From GCA-2720865 sp047630275 (GTDB taxonomy: Bacteria; Bdellovibrionota; Bacteriovoracia; Bacteriovoracales; Bacteriovoracaceae), in contig JBLHVN010000001.1 of NCBI GenBank assembly GCA_047630275.1, forward strand, positions 558,001 through 622,000: a stretch of DNA of 64,000 nt. Reading direction: 5' to 3'. The translations under genes and the position numbers were made by a program. The notes beneath the pieces are model-generated. The model was given only the letters and a program-made list of their open reading frames with translations, made no database searches and was not told where the DNA came from. Positions 9,004-17,959 of the stretch are shown one piece after another (within the stretch, counting starts at the first letter, position 1; every line of letters starts with the position of its first letter).

Positions 9004-11373
9004 ATGATGTCTAAGAAACTTGAACTCATCATTAACTCGGCCATCAAGATGGCGAATCAAAAAAAGCATGAGTACTTGACTCTAGAGTCAATCCTCTTTG
9101 CTATGCTTGATGATGAACAAGTTAAGGAGATCATCGTCTCTTGTGGTGCTGATGCTCAGGCGATCAAAGAAGAACTAGAACAATTTTTAAATAATAAAGA
9201 TAATTTTTCCATTTTAACAGATGAACAAGTGGACTTACTTAGCCGTAAGCAGTTTGTCGACGATGAACTGAGAAAGCTAGCTGCTGATTCAGGCATTATT
9301 TATCAACCAGAGATCTCATTAAGCCTGCAAAGGGTTATTCAAAGGGCTGCTATTCATGTTCAGTCTTCTGGTAAAACTGATATACGTGGAATCAATCTTC
9401 TTGTGGCCATGTTTCAAGAAGAAGAATCTTTCGCTTTATACCTTCTTCAAAAAGCAGGCATAGAAAGATTTGATGTTGTGAGAACTATTAGTCACGGGCT
9501 TGATAAGGCTGTGACTCCCTCTGAACCTCATGACTTAATTGAAAGTGAAGAAGGGGATCAAGAAGAAACAAAAGAAGGCTCTCCTAATAAACCAAAGAAA
9601 GGCAAAGCCCTCGAAAAATTCACTCTAAACTTAAATGAGCTGGCCTTAAACGATAAGATCGATCCACTCATCGGTAGAGAAGAAGAAATTAAAAGAGTTG
9701 TCGAAATACTTTGCCGTCGTAGAAAGAACAACCCTCTTCTTGTTGGAGAAGCTGGTGTAGGGAAAACTGCCTTAGCTGAAGGCCTAGCTTTTTCTATTGT
9801 TAAAGAAACTGTTCCTGAGATCTTACTTGGAACTACTGTTTATAGTTTGGATATGGCCTCTCTTTTAGCCGGTGCTAAGTTTCGCGGTGACTTTGAAGAG
9901 AGGTTAAAAAATGTACTTAAAGAACTCTCTGATGAAAAAGATCAAGGCAAAGATAACATCCTCTTCATAGATGAATTTCATACAGTCATGGGAGCCGGCG
10001 CCACAGGCGGGGGAAGCTTAGATGCTTCAAACCTTTTAAAGCCTTGGCTAAGTTCAGGAAAGATTCGAGTTATGGGTTCTACGACTCATGATGAATTTAG
10101 AAAGTTTGTTGAAAAGGATCCTGCCTTTAACCGCCGTTTCCAAAAGATCGATATAAACGAGCCTAGTTTCGATGATACTTATAATATCTTAAAAGGGCTT
10201 AAGACAAAATTTGAAGAACATCATAATGTTAAGTATTCAAACCCTGTCCTAAAATTAGCCGTCAGCTTAGGTGAGCGCTATATCACTGATAGAAAGAACC
10301 CTGATAAATCCATCGATATCATCGATGAAGCTGGGGCCTCTATCCAATTGCTCCCAAAGGCCAAAAGAAGAAGCACTATTACTAAGAAAGATATCGAAAC
10401 GATTGTGGCAAAGATTGCTAAGATCCCGAGGCTTTCAGTAGCAGCAGAAGAGAAAGAGAAACTAAAGTCACTTAAATCTAACCTTAAGTTGTTGATTTTT
10501 GGACAAGATAAAGCTGTTGATCAGGTTTCTGATGCCATCCTTCTTTCTCGTTCAGGTCTTGGAAATGATGGAAGGCCAACAGGTTCTTTCTTGTTCGCAG
10601 GTCCAACTGGTGTAGGAAAGACAGAACTGGCAAAGCAATTGTCCATTGAACTTGGATGTCATCTTGAAAGATTTGATATGTCTGAATATATGGAAAAGCA
10701 TTCAGTTGCTAAATTAATTGGAGCGCCTCCAGGTTATGTTGGTCATGATCGTGGTGGGCTTTTAACGGACGCTGTAAAAAAGAATCCACACTGTGTTTTA
10801 CTTTTAGATGAAATAGAAAAAGCACACCCAGATATTTATAATGTACTTCTTCAAGTTATGGACCATGGATCATTAACAGATTCCCATGGAAGAACAACTG
10901 ATTTTAAAAATGCCATCATCATCATGACGACAAACGCAGGCGCTAAAGGTTTTGAAGAGGGAAGCATTGGACTCGCCTCTACCACGGGCTCTCGAGAGTC
11001 TAAGAGAGATAAGGCTTTAAAGAATTTCTTTGCTCCTGAATTTAGAAACCGACTTGATGGAATCATTCAATTTAATAACCTAACAGAAGAACTCGTACTT
11101 CTGGTTGCTGATAAATTTATTATTGAACTTGAAACAAAGCTTGCTTCTAAAAATGTTGAACTTATTATCGACGATGAAGCAAGAAAGTGGATTGCTAAAG
11201 AAGGCTACGATCCAAAGATGGGAGCCCGTCCAATTTCTCGTCTAATCGATAATAAAATTAAGAGGCATCTTTCAAATGAAGTCCTTTTTGGAAAATTATC
11301 TGATGGTGGAAAGGTCATTGTGGGTCTTGAAAAAGATGAAGATGGCGAAAATAAGCTAAAATTCACTTTCTAA
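9004..11373 (+). CDS. clpA: ATP-dependent Clp protease ATPase subunit ClpA
   Basis: ClpA is a double-ring AAA+ unfoldase that feeds proteins to ClpP; here it pairs with ClpS upstream and ClpP at 39430. The 789 residues contain an N-terminal Clp repeat domain, an acidic linker (about 175-200), the first AAA module with Walker A GEAGVGKT near residue 247, and the second with GPTGVGKT near 532, followed by the IGAPPGYVG pore-loop region. The absence of a long ClpB-type middle coiled coil and the adjacent clpS support ClpA rather than ClpB or ClpC. Two consecutive ATG codons (9004, 9007) leave the exact start open. Confidence 0.96.
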   Translation: MMSKKLELIINSAIKMANQKKHEYLTLESILFAMLDDEQVKEIIVSCGADAQAIKEELEQFLNNKDNFSILTDEQVDLLSRKQFVDDELRKLAADSGIIYQPEISLSLQRVIQRAAIHVQSSGKTDIRGINLLVAMFQEEESFALYLLQKAGIERFDVVRTISHGLDKAVTPSEPHDLIESEEGDQEETKEGSPNKPKKGKALEKFTLNLNELALNDKIDPLIGREEEIKRVVEILCRRRKNNPLLVGEAGVGKTALAEGLAFSIVKETVPEILLGTTVYSLDMASLLAGAKFRGDFEERLKNVLKELSDEKDQGKDNILFIDEFHTVMGAGATGGGSLDASNLLKPWLSSGKIRVMGSTTHDEFRKFVEKDPAFNRRFQKIDINEPSFDDTYNILKGLKTKFEEHHNVKYSNPVLKLAVSLGERYITDRKNPDKSIDIIDEAGASIQLLPKAKRRSTITKKDIETIVAKIAKIPRLSVAAEEKEKLKSLKSNLKLLIFGQDKAVDQVSDAILLSRSGLGNDGRPTGSFLFAGPTGVGKTELAKQLSIELGCHLERFDMSEYMEKHSVAKLIGAPPGYVGHDRGGLLTDAVKKNPHCVLLLDEIEKAHPDIYNVLLQVMDHGSLTDSHGRTTDFKNAIIIMTTNAGAKGFEEGSIGLASTTGSRESKRDKALKNFFAPEFRNRLDGIIQFNNLTEELVLLVADKFIIELETKLASKNVELIIDDEARKWIAKEGYDPKMGARPISRLIDNKIKRHLSNEVLFGKLSDGGKVIVGLEKDEDGENKLKFTF

Positions 11374-11725
11374 TTTTTAAATTTTCTTATAAAACTGCCA
11401 ACATTTTTTGCTTTTCTTGTTCTTTTTTAAATAAAAAAGTAATTTTTTCCTACAAATAAACCGATGAACGAAAAAATAAGGCACGAATTTAAAGGTGTTT
11501 TTAAGAGATTTATCTCTTCTAACCACTCTCTTCGAAAAACTGAATGCCCGATGTACAAAGGGTCTCGGCTGTTTTGAAGAGAAATTTTAGCTTTAGAAAA
11601 ACTAAAATAGGGTTAACGGAGAAAAATTTGAAAAAATCCTACTTGAAAAACGACCTTTTTTTGTTTGCGTTAAGTAGAATTTGTGTTTATCCTAAAATTA
11701 AGTATTGAAAACCAGGAGGATGTCA
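11374..11725. other. Gene-poor leader region before the H1-like gene
   Basis: About 350 very A+T-rich bases. A weak promoter candidate (TTGCGT at 11665, 17 bases, TATCCT at 11688) lies just before the H1-like gene. A 37-codon ORF at 11464-11577 has no ribosome site and is not called. No terminator hairpin was found directly after clpA. Nothing else could be supported. Confidence 0.5.
11665..11693 (+). promoter_or_regulatory. Candidate sigma-70-type promoter for the H1-like gene
   Basis: TTGCGT (11665-11670) and TATCCT (11688-11693) are separated by 17 bases, about 33 bases upstream of the start codon. Matches to consensus are only moderate. Confidence 0.3.
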
Positions 11726-12082
11726 ATGGCAACCAAGAAGAAAGCGGCTAAGAAAAAAGCCACAAAGAAGAAAGCTACTAAGAAAAAAGTAGCTAAGAAA
11801 AAAGTAGCTAAGAAAGCTACAAAGAAAAAAGCTACTAAGAAAAAAGCCACTAAGAAAAAGGCTAAGAAAAAAGTAGCAAAGAAGAAGGCTAAGAAGAAAG
11901 TAGCTAAGAAGAAAGCTACTAAGAAGAAAGCCAAGAAGAAAGTAGCTAAGAAGAAAACAACAAAGAAAAAAGCTACAAAGAAAAAAGCTACTAAGAAAAA
12001 AGCTAAGAAAAAAGTAGCTAAGAAAAAAGCTACGAAGAAAAAAGCTACTAAGAAGAAAGCTGCTCCTAAGAAAAAGAAGTAA
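11726..12082 (+). CDS. Histone H1-like lysine/alanine repeat protein
   Basis: The 118-residue product is composed almost wholly of K, A, T and V in repeats of the type ATKKK, VAKKK and AKKK, with one proline near the end. This resembles the C-terminal tail of eukaryotic histone H1 and bacterial H1-like DNA-binding proteins such as chlamydial HctB and AlgP/AlgR3. It is probably a nucleoid-compacting, DNA-coating protein. I chose ATG 11726 because AGGAGG lies at 11714-11719, six bases before it; earlier in-frame starts (TTG 11705, ATG 11720) overlap or precede that site. It is monocistronic, with a strong terminator. There is no globular domain, and repeat number may vary between strains. Confidence 0.85.
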   Translation: MATKKKAAKKKATKKKATKKKVAKKKVAKKATKKKATKKKATKKKAKKKVAKKKAKKKVAKKKATKKKAKKKVAKKKTTKKKATKKKATKKKAKKKVAKKKATKKKATKKKAAPKKKK

Positions 12083-12114
12083 TCTTTCTTTAAAGTCTTA
12101 AAGAATTTTTCTCC

Positions 12115-12142
12115 AAAAAGGCTCCTCACGGAGCCTTTTTTT
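12115..12142 (+). terminator. Rho-independent terminator after the H1-like gene
   Basis: The arms AAAAAGGCTCC (12115-12125) and GGAGCCTTTTT (12130-12140) flank a TCAC loop and run into more T. It is compact and strong. Confidence 0.92.
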
Positions 12143-12175
12143 ATTTCTAGGATGGAATGTATGCCCGCGAAGGCA

Positions 12176-12377
12176 GGAGCCGAGAGCGGGCGAACTTCGC
12201 AAACCAGAAAACCAGGCCACGATGGCCGGATCAGTGAACGAATTCTTTAATTAACCACCTCATTTAACTAGAATTCGCTGGAGCCGAGAGCGGGCGAACT
12301 TCGCAAACCAGAAAACCAGGCCACGATGGACGGATCAGTGGCCGACTTTTTTAATTAACCACTTCATTTAACAAGAA
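12176..12377 (+). repeat. 104-bp direct tandem duplication
   Basis: Copy 1 runs 12176-12279 and copy 2 from 12280 to about 12377. They begin identically (GGAGCCGAGAGCGGGCGAAC) and stay nearly identical over the first 55 bases. Each contains the odd palindrome GCGAA-C-TTCGC. Copy 1 has a perfect hairpin GGCCA-CGA-TGGCC, which one base change weakens in copy 2. Neither copy encodes an ORF. Confidence 0.85.
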
Positions 12378-12387
12378 CAGCAAGATC

Positions 12388-12410
12388 AGATACTTCGCAA
12401 AACCCCAAAA
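12388..12410 (-). repeat. Short relative of the tRNA-Val-side repeat
   Basis: On the minus strand this reads as a G/T-rich lead, then GGGGTTTTGCGAAG, then TATCT. It aligns with the opening of the 123-bp repeats at 49741 (GGGGGTTTGCGAAG, then ATACT). It is probably a partial or decayed copy. Confidence 0.5.
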
Positions 12411-12745
12411 GCCACCCAAAAACTAAATAAAAACCAATCACATTCTCAAATGAGCCTCTCAGCTCGATTCCTATACTAGAAAACCCAAAAACCTCAGCCC
12501 AAAACACCTCAAAAATAGCCTTTTTTTCAAGAAAAAACAGGTACTTAAGGTAGTTTACCTAAGCGACCCTTCGCATTTTCCGCGATTTAAAGCATTCTAG
12601 GTTTTTGAAGGACATAGCCAATCTATAAGGCCCCTAAAAAAAAACAGCACAGAGGCTTATTTACAGTACTGAATCATATTGGTAGGTTATCCCACCTTTT
12701 ACAGACATCGCCAGATTTAAAAACTGGAGCGATGGGAGAATTATT

Positions 12746-14227
12746 ATGTCGACAGGCCTTGGGGTTCGAAACCCAGAAGTTCCAAAAGAACAAAGTTCAA
12801 TTAATCCTATTACCGGACAAAAAGTAGTCAAGATGGGAGACCTTGAGTTTCCCCCAAGAAAAGTTTGGATGAAAACTTTTGGCTGCCAGATGAATTATCA
12901 TGATTCCGAAAGAATCCTCTCTCATTTAACAGATCTTAATTTCTCTAGAGCTGAGAGTGTGGATGAAGCGGACATGGTTCTTTTTAATACTTGCGCCATT
13001 AGAGACCTATCAAACAATAAGTTCTATTCTCAGCTTGGAGAGATGAAGCATGCTAAGGCCAAGAAGGAAGATCTTGTCGTTGGCATTGGTGGCTGTGTTG
13101 CTCAGACTGAAGGAAAGGAACTAGTTAAGAAATATAAGCACCTCGACTTTGCTTTCGGTACAGATGTTATCGATCAAATCAACGATATGGTTTTTAGAAC
13201 TTATTCCGGTGATAACAAGTTCACAATCAATTCATGGGACCGTAGTGAAAATTTTAGTATTGAAACTAAGATCACTCATGGGTCTCCGCAAGCATTCGTA
13301 AATATTATTAAAGGCTGTAACAAGTATTGCACCTACTGCATTGTTCCTTACACAAGAGGAAAAGAGAGAAGCCGTAAGAAAGCTGAAGTAGTAGAGGACG
13401 TAAGAAAGCTAGTTGAGTATCAAGGTATTCAAGAAGTCACTCTGCTAGGTCAGAACGTAAATAGTTATGGTCACGATAATGGAGAGACTCTCTCAGAACT
13501 CATAATGGAGCTTGATCAGATCAACGGTTTAGAGATGATCCGCTATACGACTTCTCATCCTTATGATGTAAGTGACGAGTTGGTCGAGGTTCATGGAAGC
13601 GCTAAGAAGTTATCAAATCATTTACACCTGCCAGTTCAGTCTGGTTCAGATGAAGTCTTAAAGAGAATGCACAGAGAGTATTCGATTGAGCATTATCTAG
13701 GATTATTGGCAAAGTTAAGAAAATCAAACCCAGAGATTGTCCTCTCTACTGATATCATCGCCGGCTTTGTGAATGAGACAGACGAAGAACATCAAATGAC
13801 TTTGGATTTCTTAGAGAAAGCTCAGTATGACTTCATTTATTCTTATGCTTATTCCATGAGAAACAATACCAGAGCTTCAAAAATGGAAGATCGCCTCACT
13901 GATGACATCCGTGGCGAAAGACTTCGTGAGATTCAAAAGCATCAGTTGGGTATTCAGGCCAAGCTTCGTGAAAAAATGGTTGGCAATAGCTATCGCATCT
14001 TAGTTGAAGGCTATGGAAACATGGGCGGAATTAAGAAGTGGAAGGGAAGGACTAATTGTAACCGTATAGTTCACTTCTTACCTGAAAATGATGAGCAGGA
14101 TTTAACTTGGAACTGGGTAGATGCGAAGGTTACTTCAGCTACGGCCCTTTCTTGCCAAGGGGAAATGCTGAACAATTATGGTCGGAGACTGCCGCCACAT
14201 AGTGATCGAGCACCTGGAATCAAGTAA
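12746..14227 (+). CDS. miaB: tRNA-2-methylthio-N6-dimethylallyladenosine synthase MiaB
   Basis: MiaB is a radical-SAM methylthiotransferase that modifies A37 of tRNAs reading UNN codons. The 493 residues show the N-terminal UPF0004 domain with its three cluster cysteines ('FGCQMNYHDSE', 'NTCAIRD', 'GGCVAQ'), the radical SAM motif C191-x3-C195-x2-C198 in 'GCNKYCTYCIVPYTRG', and a C-terminal TRAM-type region. The sequence around the SAM motif favours MiaB over RimO or MtaB. An N-terminal extension of about 35 residues precedes the domain. The gene stands alone after the repeat-bearing region. Confidence 0.95.
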   Translation: MSTGLGVRNPEVPKEQSSINPITGQKVVKMGDLEFPPRKVWMKTFGCQMNYHDSERILSHLTDLNFSRAESVDEADMVLFNTCAIRDLSNNKFYSQLGEMKHAKAKKEDLVVGIGGCVAQTEGKELVKKYKHLDFAFGTDVIDQINDMVFRTYSGDNKFTINSWDRSENFSIETKITHGSPQAFVNIIKGCNKYCTYCIVPYTRGKERSRKKAEVVEDVRKLVEYQGIQEVTLLGQNVNSYGHDNGETLSELIMELDQINGLEMIRYTTSHPYDVSDELVEVHGSAKKLSNHLHLPVQSGSDEVLKRMHREYSIEHYLGLLAKLRKSNPEIVLSTDIIAGFVNETDEEHQMTLDFLEKAQYDFIYSYAYSMRNNTRASKMEDRLTDDIRGERLREIQKHQLGIQAKLREKMVGNSYRILVEGYGNMGGIKKWKGRTNCNRIVHFLPENDEQDLTWNWVDAKVTSATALSCQGEMLNNYGRRLPPHSDRAPGIK

Positions 14228-14303
14228 TTAGAGACGGATAGAATTGCCTGTCCTCACAATGGATGCCTAAAACTTGGTAAAATTGATGAGGGAAGGCGGA
14301 TTT

Positions 14304-14924
14304 ATGTCCAAATTGAAAACGATATTTTTTCTTACAATTCTTTTTATCAGTTCTAATTCCTATGCACTCATGGAAATGGGTGTGGATTATAGTTATTCTC
14401 GCAAGGTCTACGGATCTAATAGAGAGAACAATACTAAGTCGACAACCTACTCTGGGTCTTGGGCCATCTACTTTTTAACCTTAACAGCTTTAGAATTAAG
14501 TTTCGGACAAACGGAAGAGACCACTGTTGAAAAGAGTAGTATCGCTATTGATGGATCAACCATTACCGTGACTGGTTTTAAAACAATTGTGGACTCTAAG
14601 ATGTTTGGTATTGGAATTAAGCAAGCCCTTGGACCAAAGAAAGCCCGTCTTAGGCCCGCCATTAGTCTTGGTTATGCCAGGCAGTTTGTTGAAGATAAGA
14701 CCTTTATCAATTATAGCGATAGCGCTAGTGGAAGTTCTGGATCAATTCAAGATAGTGAATCAAGTGCTAGGTATGACTCTGTACAAGCTTCGTTCTCTCT
14801 TCAATTTTTTCTAAGCCAACGCTTTTCACTAAAAGGCTCTGTTCGTACAATCTTTCCAGCTTTTGATTTTGATAAGGCCAGTGATGATTTAAGGTATTCA
14901 GTTGGGTTGTCTTGGTTTCTCTAA
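14304..14924 (+). CDS. Small outer-membrane beta-barrel-like protein
   Basis: The 206 residues start with a signal peptide (hydrophobic to about residue 17, cleavage near 'NSYA'). The rest alternates polar and hydrophobic residues in about eight predicted strands and ends in an aromatic/hydrophobic C-terminus (SVGLSWFL), a common outer-membrane barrel signature. I chose ATG 14304 because GGAAGG lies seven bases upstream; TTG 14274 and ATG 14286 lack a site. The stop overlaps the TTG start of the next lipoprotein gene by 13 bases, so the two are probably co-expressed. The substrate or function is unknown. Confidence 0.65.
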   Translation: MSKLKTIFFLTILFISSNSYALMEMGVDYSYSRKVYGSNRENNTKSTTYSGSWAIYFLTLTALELSFGQTEETTVEKSSIAIDGSTITVTGFKTIVDSKMFGIGIKQALGPKKARLRPAISLGYARQFVEDKTFINYSDSASGSSGSIQDSESSARYDSVQASFSLQFFLSQRFSLKGSVRTIFPAFDFDKASDDLRYSVGLSWFL

Positions 14925-15964
14925 AATTAGCCTTCTTATGCATTCTTCTTTTAAGTTCTTGCGCTAAGCTAGGTTATGTCCTCGAGCAAGGTGTAGGGCA
15001 GTTCTCATTACTTATGAGTGGAGTAGAAAATGAGAAGATGCTTAAAGACCCTAAAGTAAAACCTGAGCATAAAGAAAAGATCAGAAAGATTGAGAAATAT
15101 AAGAAGTACTTCTACGACTACTTCGATAAAGAAACCACCGATATTTATTCTGAGACGACAATCTTAAAAGATAAGGCCGTCACTTATCTGGTGATCTCAT
15201 CTCCCTTTGATAAGATAGAAGCCTTAGAAGAGTGCTTTATCTTTGCAGGTTGCTTTCCGTACTTAGGTTTTTTTAAAGAAAGTTCAGCTCGAGAATTTGC
15301 AAAGGATCAAGAAAGTGATGACCTCATCACATATGTCCGGCCAGTTTATGCTTATTCCACTCTTGGCAACTTTGAAGATAATATCCTTTCCTCTTTTTTT
15401 TATTATGATGACGTTGGTTTAGCAGAGCTTGTTTTTCATGAGCTCTTTCATACAATCTTTTTTGCTAAAAGCGAAGTTGATCTAAATGAGAACTTAGCCA
15501 ACTATTTTGGACAGGAAATGGTCATCGATTTTTTCAAGATGGATAACGACCAGCAAGAGAGAAGGAGGGCATTGAGGGAATCGAACTCTAGCCTCAGCTT
15601 GGAAGTTGTAAAGCAGGCTAAATCACTTCAAGAACTCTATAAAGAAAAATCCCCTAAGTCTAAAACGGAATCTCAAAGCATTCTGAAAGAGTTCTTAGAA
15701 GTAAGCTTTAGGCCTTCTGTTGAAAAGAAGTGCAATGAACTTGGTATTGAGCCTTCGCAATGCTTTCCCTTGAAGAGGGAGTGGAATAATGCTTCTTTGG
15801 CGGCTTTTCTAACTTACGAGAAGAGTATGGATAAGATTCATAGCATTCGAGACTCAAAGGGACTTTCACTTAAGGACTTTTTTGGCTATATAGAAAAAGA
15901 ATATAATTCTTATAGAGATTCAAGCAGCAAGGATAGCTTTGAGGTTTGGTTTCTGAATAAATAA
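14912..15964 (+). CDS. Aminopeptidase-like lipoprotein (predicted aminopeptidase family)
   Basis: The protein starts with TTG and carries a lipoprotein signal ending LSS-C17. The middle matches the bacterial 'predicted aminopeptidase' family (PF10023 type): a zincin helix, H-E-L-F-H in 'LAELVFHELFHTIFF', followed by 'DLNENLANYFGQ', where N-E supplies the third ligand. It is probably a membrane-anchored, periplasm-facing zinc peptidase. The 350 residues are typical of the family. It is followed 15 bases later by the glutathione synthetase-like gene. Confidence 0.75.
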   Translation: MVSLKLAFLCILLLSSCAKLGYVLEQGVGQFSLLMSGVENEKMLKDPKVKPEHKEKIRKIEKYKKYFYDYFDKETTDIYSETTILKDKAVTYLVISSPFDKIEALEECFIFAGCFPYLGFFKESSAREFAKDQESDDLITYVRPVYAYSTLGNFEDNILSSFFYYDDVGLAELVFHELFHTIFFAKSEVDLNENLANYFGQEMVIDFFKMDNDQQERRRALRESNSSLSLEVVKQAKSLQELYKEKSPKSKTESQSILKEFLEVSFRPSVEKKCNELGIEPSQCFPLKREWNNASLAAFLTYEKSMDKIHSIRDSKGLSLKDFFGYIEKEYNSYRDSSSKDSFEVWFLNK

Positions 15965-15979
15965 TAGTAGGCGGGCCAA

Positions 15980-16939
15980 ATGAGGCATATTCTTTTTATC
16001 GATCCACTTGAAAAGTTAACCATCAAAAAAGACTCAACTCTCTTTTTTGCCCATACTTTAAAAGAACAGGGGCATGAAGTGTTCATGCTCTTTGAGAAGG
16101 ACTTCCATTTTATCAACAGAGGGAAGGCTGAGCTTAACTGTTACCCCTTTGAAAGCTCGATGGTGGAAAATAGCTTCTATGTTAAAGAATTTAAGTTAGG
16201 CGAGGCCCTACGCCTTGATATAAATCAAAACGATATTCTTCATATGCGCTTAGATCCGCCTTTTGATACTCGTTACTTGAGATACTTATGGATGTTAAAA
16301 GCTATGAGGACTGCAGTTGGAGTTAAAGTTCTTAATAATCCTGATGGAATCTTGCTTTATAACGAAAAGTTAGCGGCCTTAGAGAAGCCTTCAAGCTTAG
16401 AAACTTTTGTTGGCAGCGGAGCAATCGACTTCGTTAAATTTATAGAACGCTTAAAGAGTCAGAATATAACGTCTGCCATTCTAAAACCCCTCGACCTATA
16501 TCAAGGCATAGGTGTAGAAAAAATTGAGCTTAAAACGGATATAAACGACTTAAAAGAACATTTTTTAAAAAGAGCTTCTGAATTTAAAGGACCCGTTATC
16601 ATTCAACCCTTTGATGAAAAAGTTATTGAAGGTGAAATCAGAAGTATTTTTTTTAAAGGTGTTGAAATTGGATCTATTGTTAAAGTGCCGCCAAAGGGTA
16701 GTTTCTTAGCGAATATCGCTCAAGGAGCAACTTATTCGGTAGCCGAATTAAACCCTGTTCAAAAGAAAAACTGCGCTGTTCTTTGTGAAGAATTAAGTCG
16801 TGTAGGAGCTGATTGGCTGGCTTTTGATATCTTAGGGGATAATATTTCTGAAGTGAACGTTACCTGTCCAGGACTCTTAGTTGAAGTATCAGATGCTATG
16901 AAAAAGAACTTGGCCCAGGAAATCCTAGGCCTTATGTAG
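15980..16939 (+). CDS. gshB: Glutathione synthetase-like ATP-grasp enzyme
   Basis: The layout matches prokaryotic GshB, which joins glycine to gamma-glutamylcysteine using ATP. The N-terminal part has the substrate-domain motif 'KKDSTLFFAHTLKEQGHEV' and the 'MRLDPPFDTRYLRYLWML' block. The ATP-grasp domain shows 'ILKPLDLYQGIGV', 'IIQPFDEKVIEGEIRSIFF' and the metal-binding end 'DILGDNISEVNVTCPG'. At 319 residues it is normal in length. No gshA is visible here. A related ATP-grasp ligase cannot be excluded, but the DPPFD block favours GshB. Confidence 0.85.
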   Translation: MRHILFIDPLEKLTIKKDSTLFFAHTLKEQGHEVFMLFEKDFHFINRGKAELNCYPFESSMVENSFYVKEFKLGEALRLDINQNDILHMRLDPPFDTRYLRYLWMLKAMRTAVGVKVLNNPDGILLYNEKLAALEKPSSLETFVGSGAIDFVKFIERLKSQNITSAILKPLDLYQGIGVEKIELKTDINDLKEHFLKRASEFKGPVIIQPFDEKVIEGEIRSIFFKGVEIGSIVKVPPKGSFLANIAQGATYSVAELNPVQKKNCAVLCEELSRVGADWLAFDILGDNISEVNVTCPGLLVEVSDAMKKNLAQEILGLM

Positions 16940-16945
16940 TTGAAA

Positions 16946-17821
16946 TTAGTTGGTTCTTTCCCCAACAATATCTTTTGTTCCATCTGTTGCGAATTGAAGT
17001 TCAACGCCAACACATTCTGTTGTCCAGACTTTTGCCCATGGACAAGATCCAGGAACATCACAATAGTTTTGAGTTTCATATTCATAACAAGAATAATCCC
17101 ACTCAATATTCATCACTTCGATGACAAGAGGAGCTGAAGATCCTTGAGGCACTGGAAATTCGTGAACTCTAGAAGCTTTGTTCAATGGAACACCATCACC
17201 TTGGCCATTATTATCTAAATCAACGCTTCCAAAAGTAAATACATAACCACTTGATAGGTCAGCTCTTCTTACTCTTACAGTAACTTTTAGTTTTTGATAA
17301 GGCCTTGGAGTGTATGCACAACTCTGACCAGTTCTCGTATCCGTTGCCCCTTGCTGAATAGCTCTTGGAACAATTCGTATATTCATTCTTTGATCCGTAT
17401 AAAAAACAGACTGAGGAATACTTGGTGAAAGGTCTGTTTGTGAAGACCATTGAACAACACCTGTTCCAGTTCCGTGAGCAATGATTAATGGATCATTTAC
17501 TTTGTAGTATTCAATTGTTTGAGGAGGAGTTGCATCAGCATAGCCTGCTTCATTACCGGTTCCGTAACCGACACCGCCGCCTTCCATTCCTGAGTTAGCA
17601 CCACATTGATTGCTTTGATAAGGATCAGGGTGAGTTGTAATGGGGGTTGCAGGTGGAGGAGTAGGATAGCCTGGCGGGGTATAACCCGGAGTCGTTCCTG
17701 TTCCAAACGGATTATTAGTCGCCGTAGTGGCCTTTGATACCTTGTTTGTTTTCGGGGCACAGCCCGAAATTGAAAGGGATAGACCAATAAAGATAATCGT
17801 GAATAAGGGAAGCCTTTTCAT
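16946..17821 (-). CDS. Proline/glycine-rich exported lipoprotein, unknown function
   Basis: An N-terminal lipoprotein signal ends ISG-C21. It is followed by a long T/P/G-rich linker (about residues 25-75, with repeated 'PGYTPPGYPTPPP'-like sequence) and a beta-rich C-terminal domain of about 200 residues with two or three cysteine pairs ('CAYTP', 'CYEYETQNYC', 'CPWAKVWTTEC'). The linker suggests a domain held away from the membrane. I do not recognise a family. A sigma-28-like promoter lies directly upstream (17845-17872). The stop is seven bases from the convergent gshB-like gene. Confidence 0.65.
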   Translation of the reverse strand: MKRLPLFTIIFIGLSLSISGCAPKTNKVSKATTATNNPFGTGTTPGYTPPGYPTPPPATPITTHPDPYQSNQCGANSGMEGGGVGYGTGNEAGYADATPPQTIEYYKVNDPLIIAHGTGTGVVQWSSQTDLSPSIPQSVFYTDQRMNIRIVPRAIQQGATDTRTGQSCAYTPRPYQKLKVTVRVRRADLSSGYVFTFGSVDLDNNGQGDGVPLNKASRVHEFPVPQGSSAPLVIEVMNIEWDYSCYEYETQNYCDVPGSCPWAKVWTTECVGVELQFATDGTKDIVGERTN

Positions 17822-17844
17822 TTTAAACTCCTGTTCTTCAATAC

Positions 17845-17872
17845 TTATCGACCTGTTCCTAAAAAATCTTTA
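17845..17872 (-). promoter_or_regulatory. Sigma-28 (FliA)-like promoter before the 16946-17821 lipoprotein
   Basis: On the minus strand it reads TAAAGATT, 12 bases, GTCGATAA, one mismatch from the GCCGATAA -10 consensus and one base longer in spacing than the enterobacterial TAAAGTTT-N11-GCCGATAA. It lies 24 bases from the start codon. Confidence 0.55.
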
Positions 17873-17959
17873 GCTATAGGTAACTAAAAAACTCGCCTAT
17901 AACCGCTCGAAATCCTTGGATTCTTGCCAGTACAAGGAAGGAGGGGATAAAATAAGAGT

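Larger units (their letters stand above)
12143..12745. other. Repeat-bearing gene-poor region upstream of miaB
   Basis: About 600 bases without a supportable ORF. It holds a 104-bp tandem duplication (12176-12377), a short element similar to the repeats beside tRNA-Val (12388-12410), and near 12545-12560 an inverted repeat (AGGTA-GTT-TACCT). A weak promoter (TTTACA at 12660, 17 bases, TAGGTT at 12683) could serve miaB. The base composition is locally richer in G+C than the surroundings in the repeat part. Confidence 0.6.

Noticed and set aside
11464..11577. 37-codon ORF in the leader of the H1-like gene
   Set aside because: No ribosome site, no recognisable product and it lies in very A+T-rich DNA where short ORFs are common.
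11698..12129. Long F/A/L-rich ORF on the minus strand
   Set aside because: It is the antisense shadow of the lysine/alanine repeat gene; AAG/AAA codons read as CTT/TTT. The plus strand has the ribosome site and terminator.
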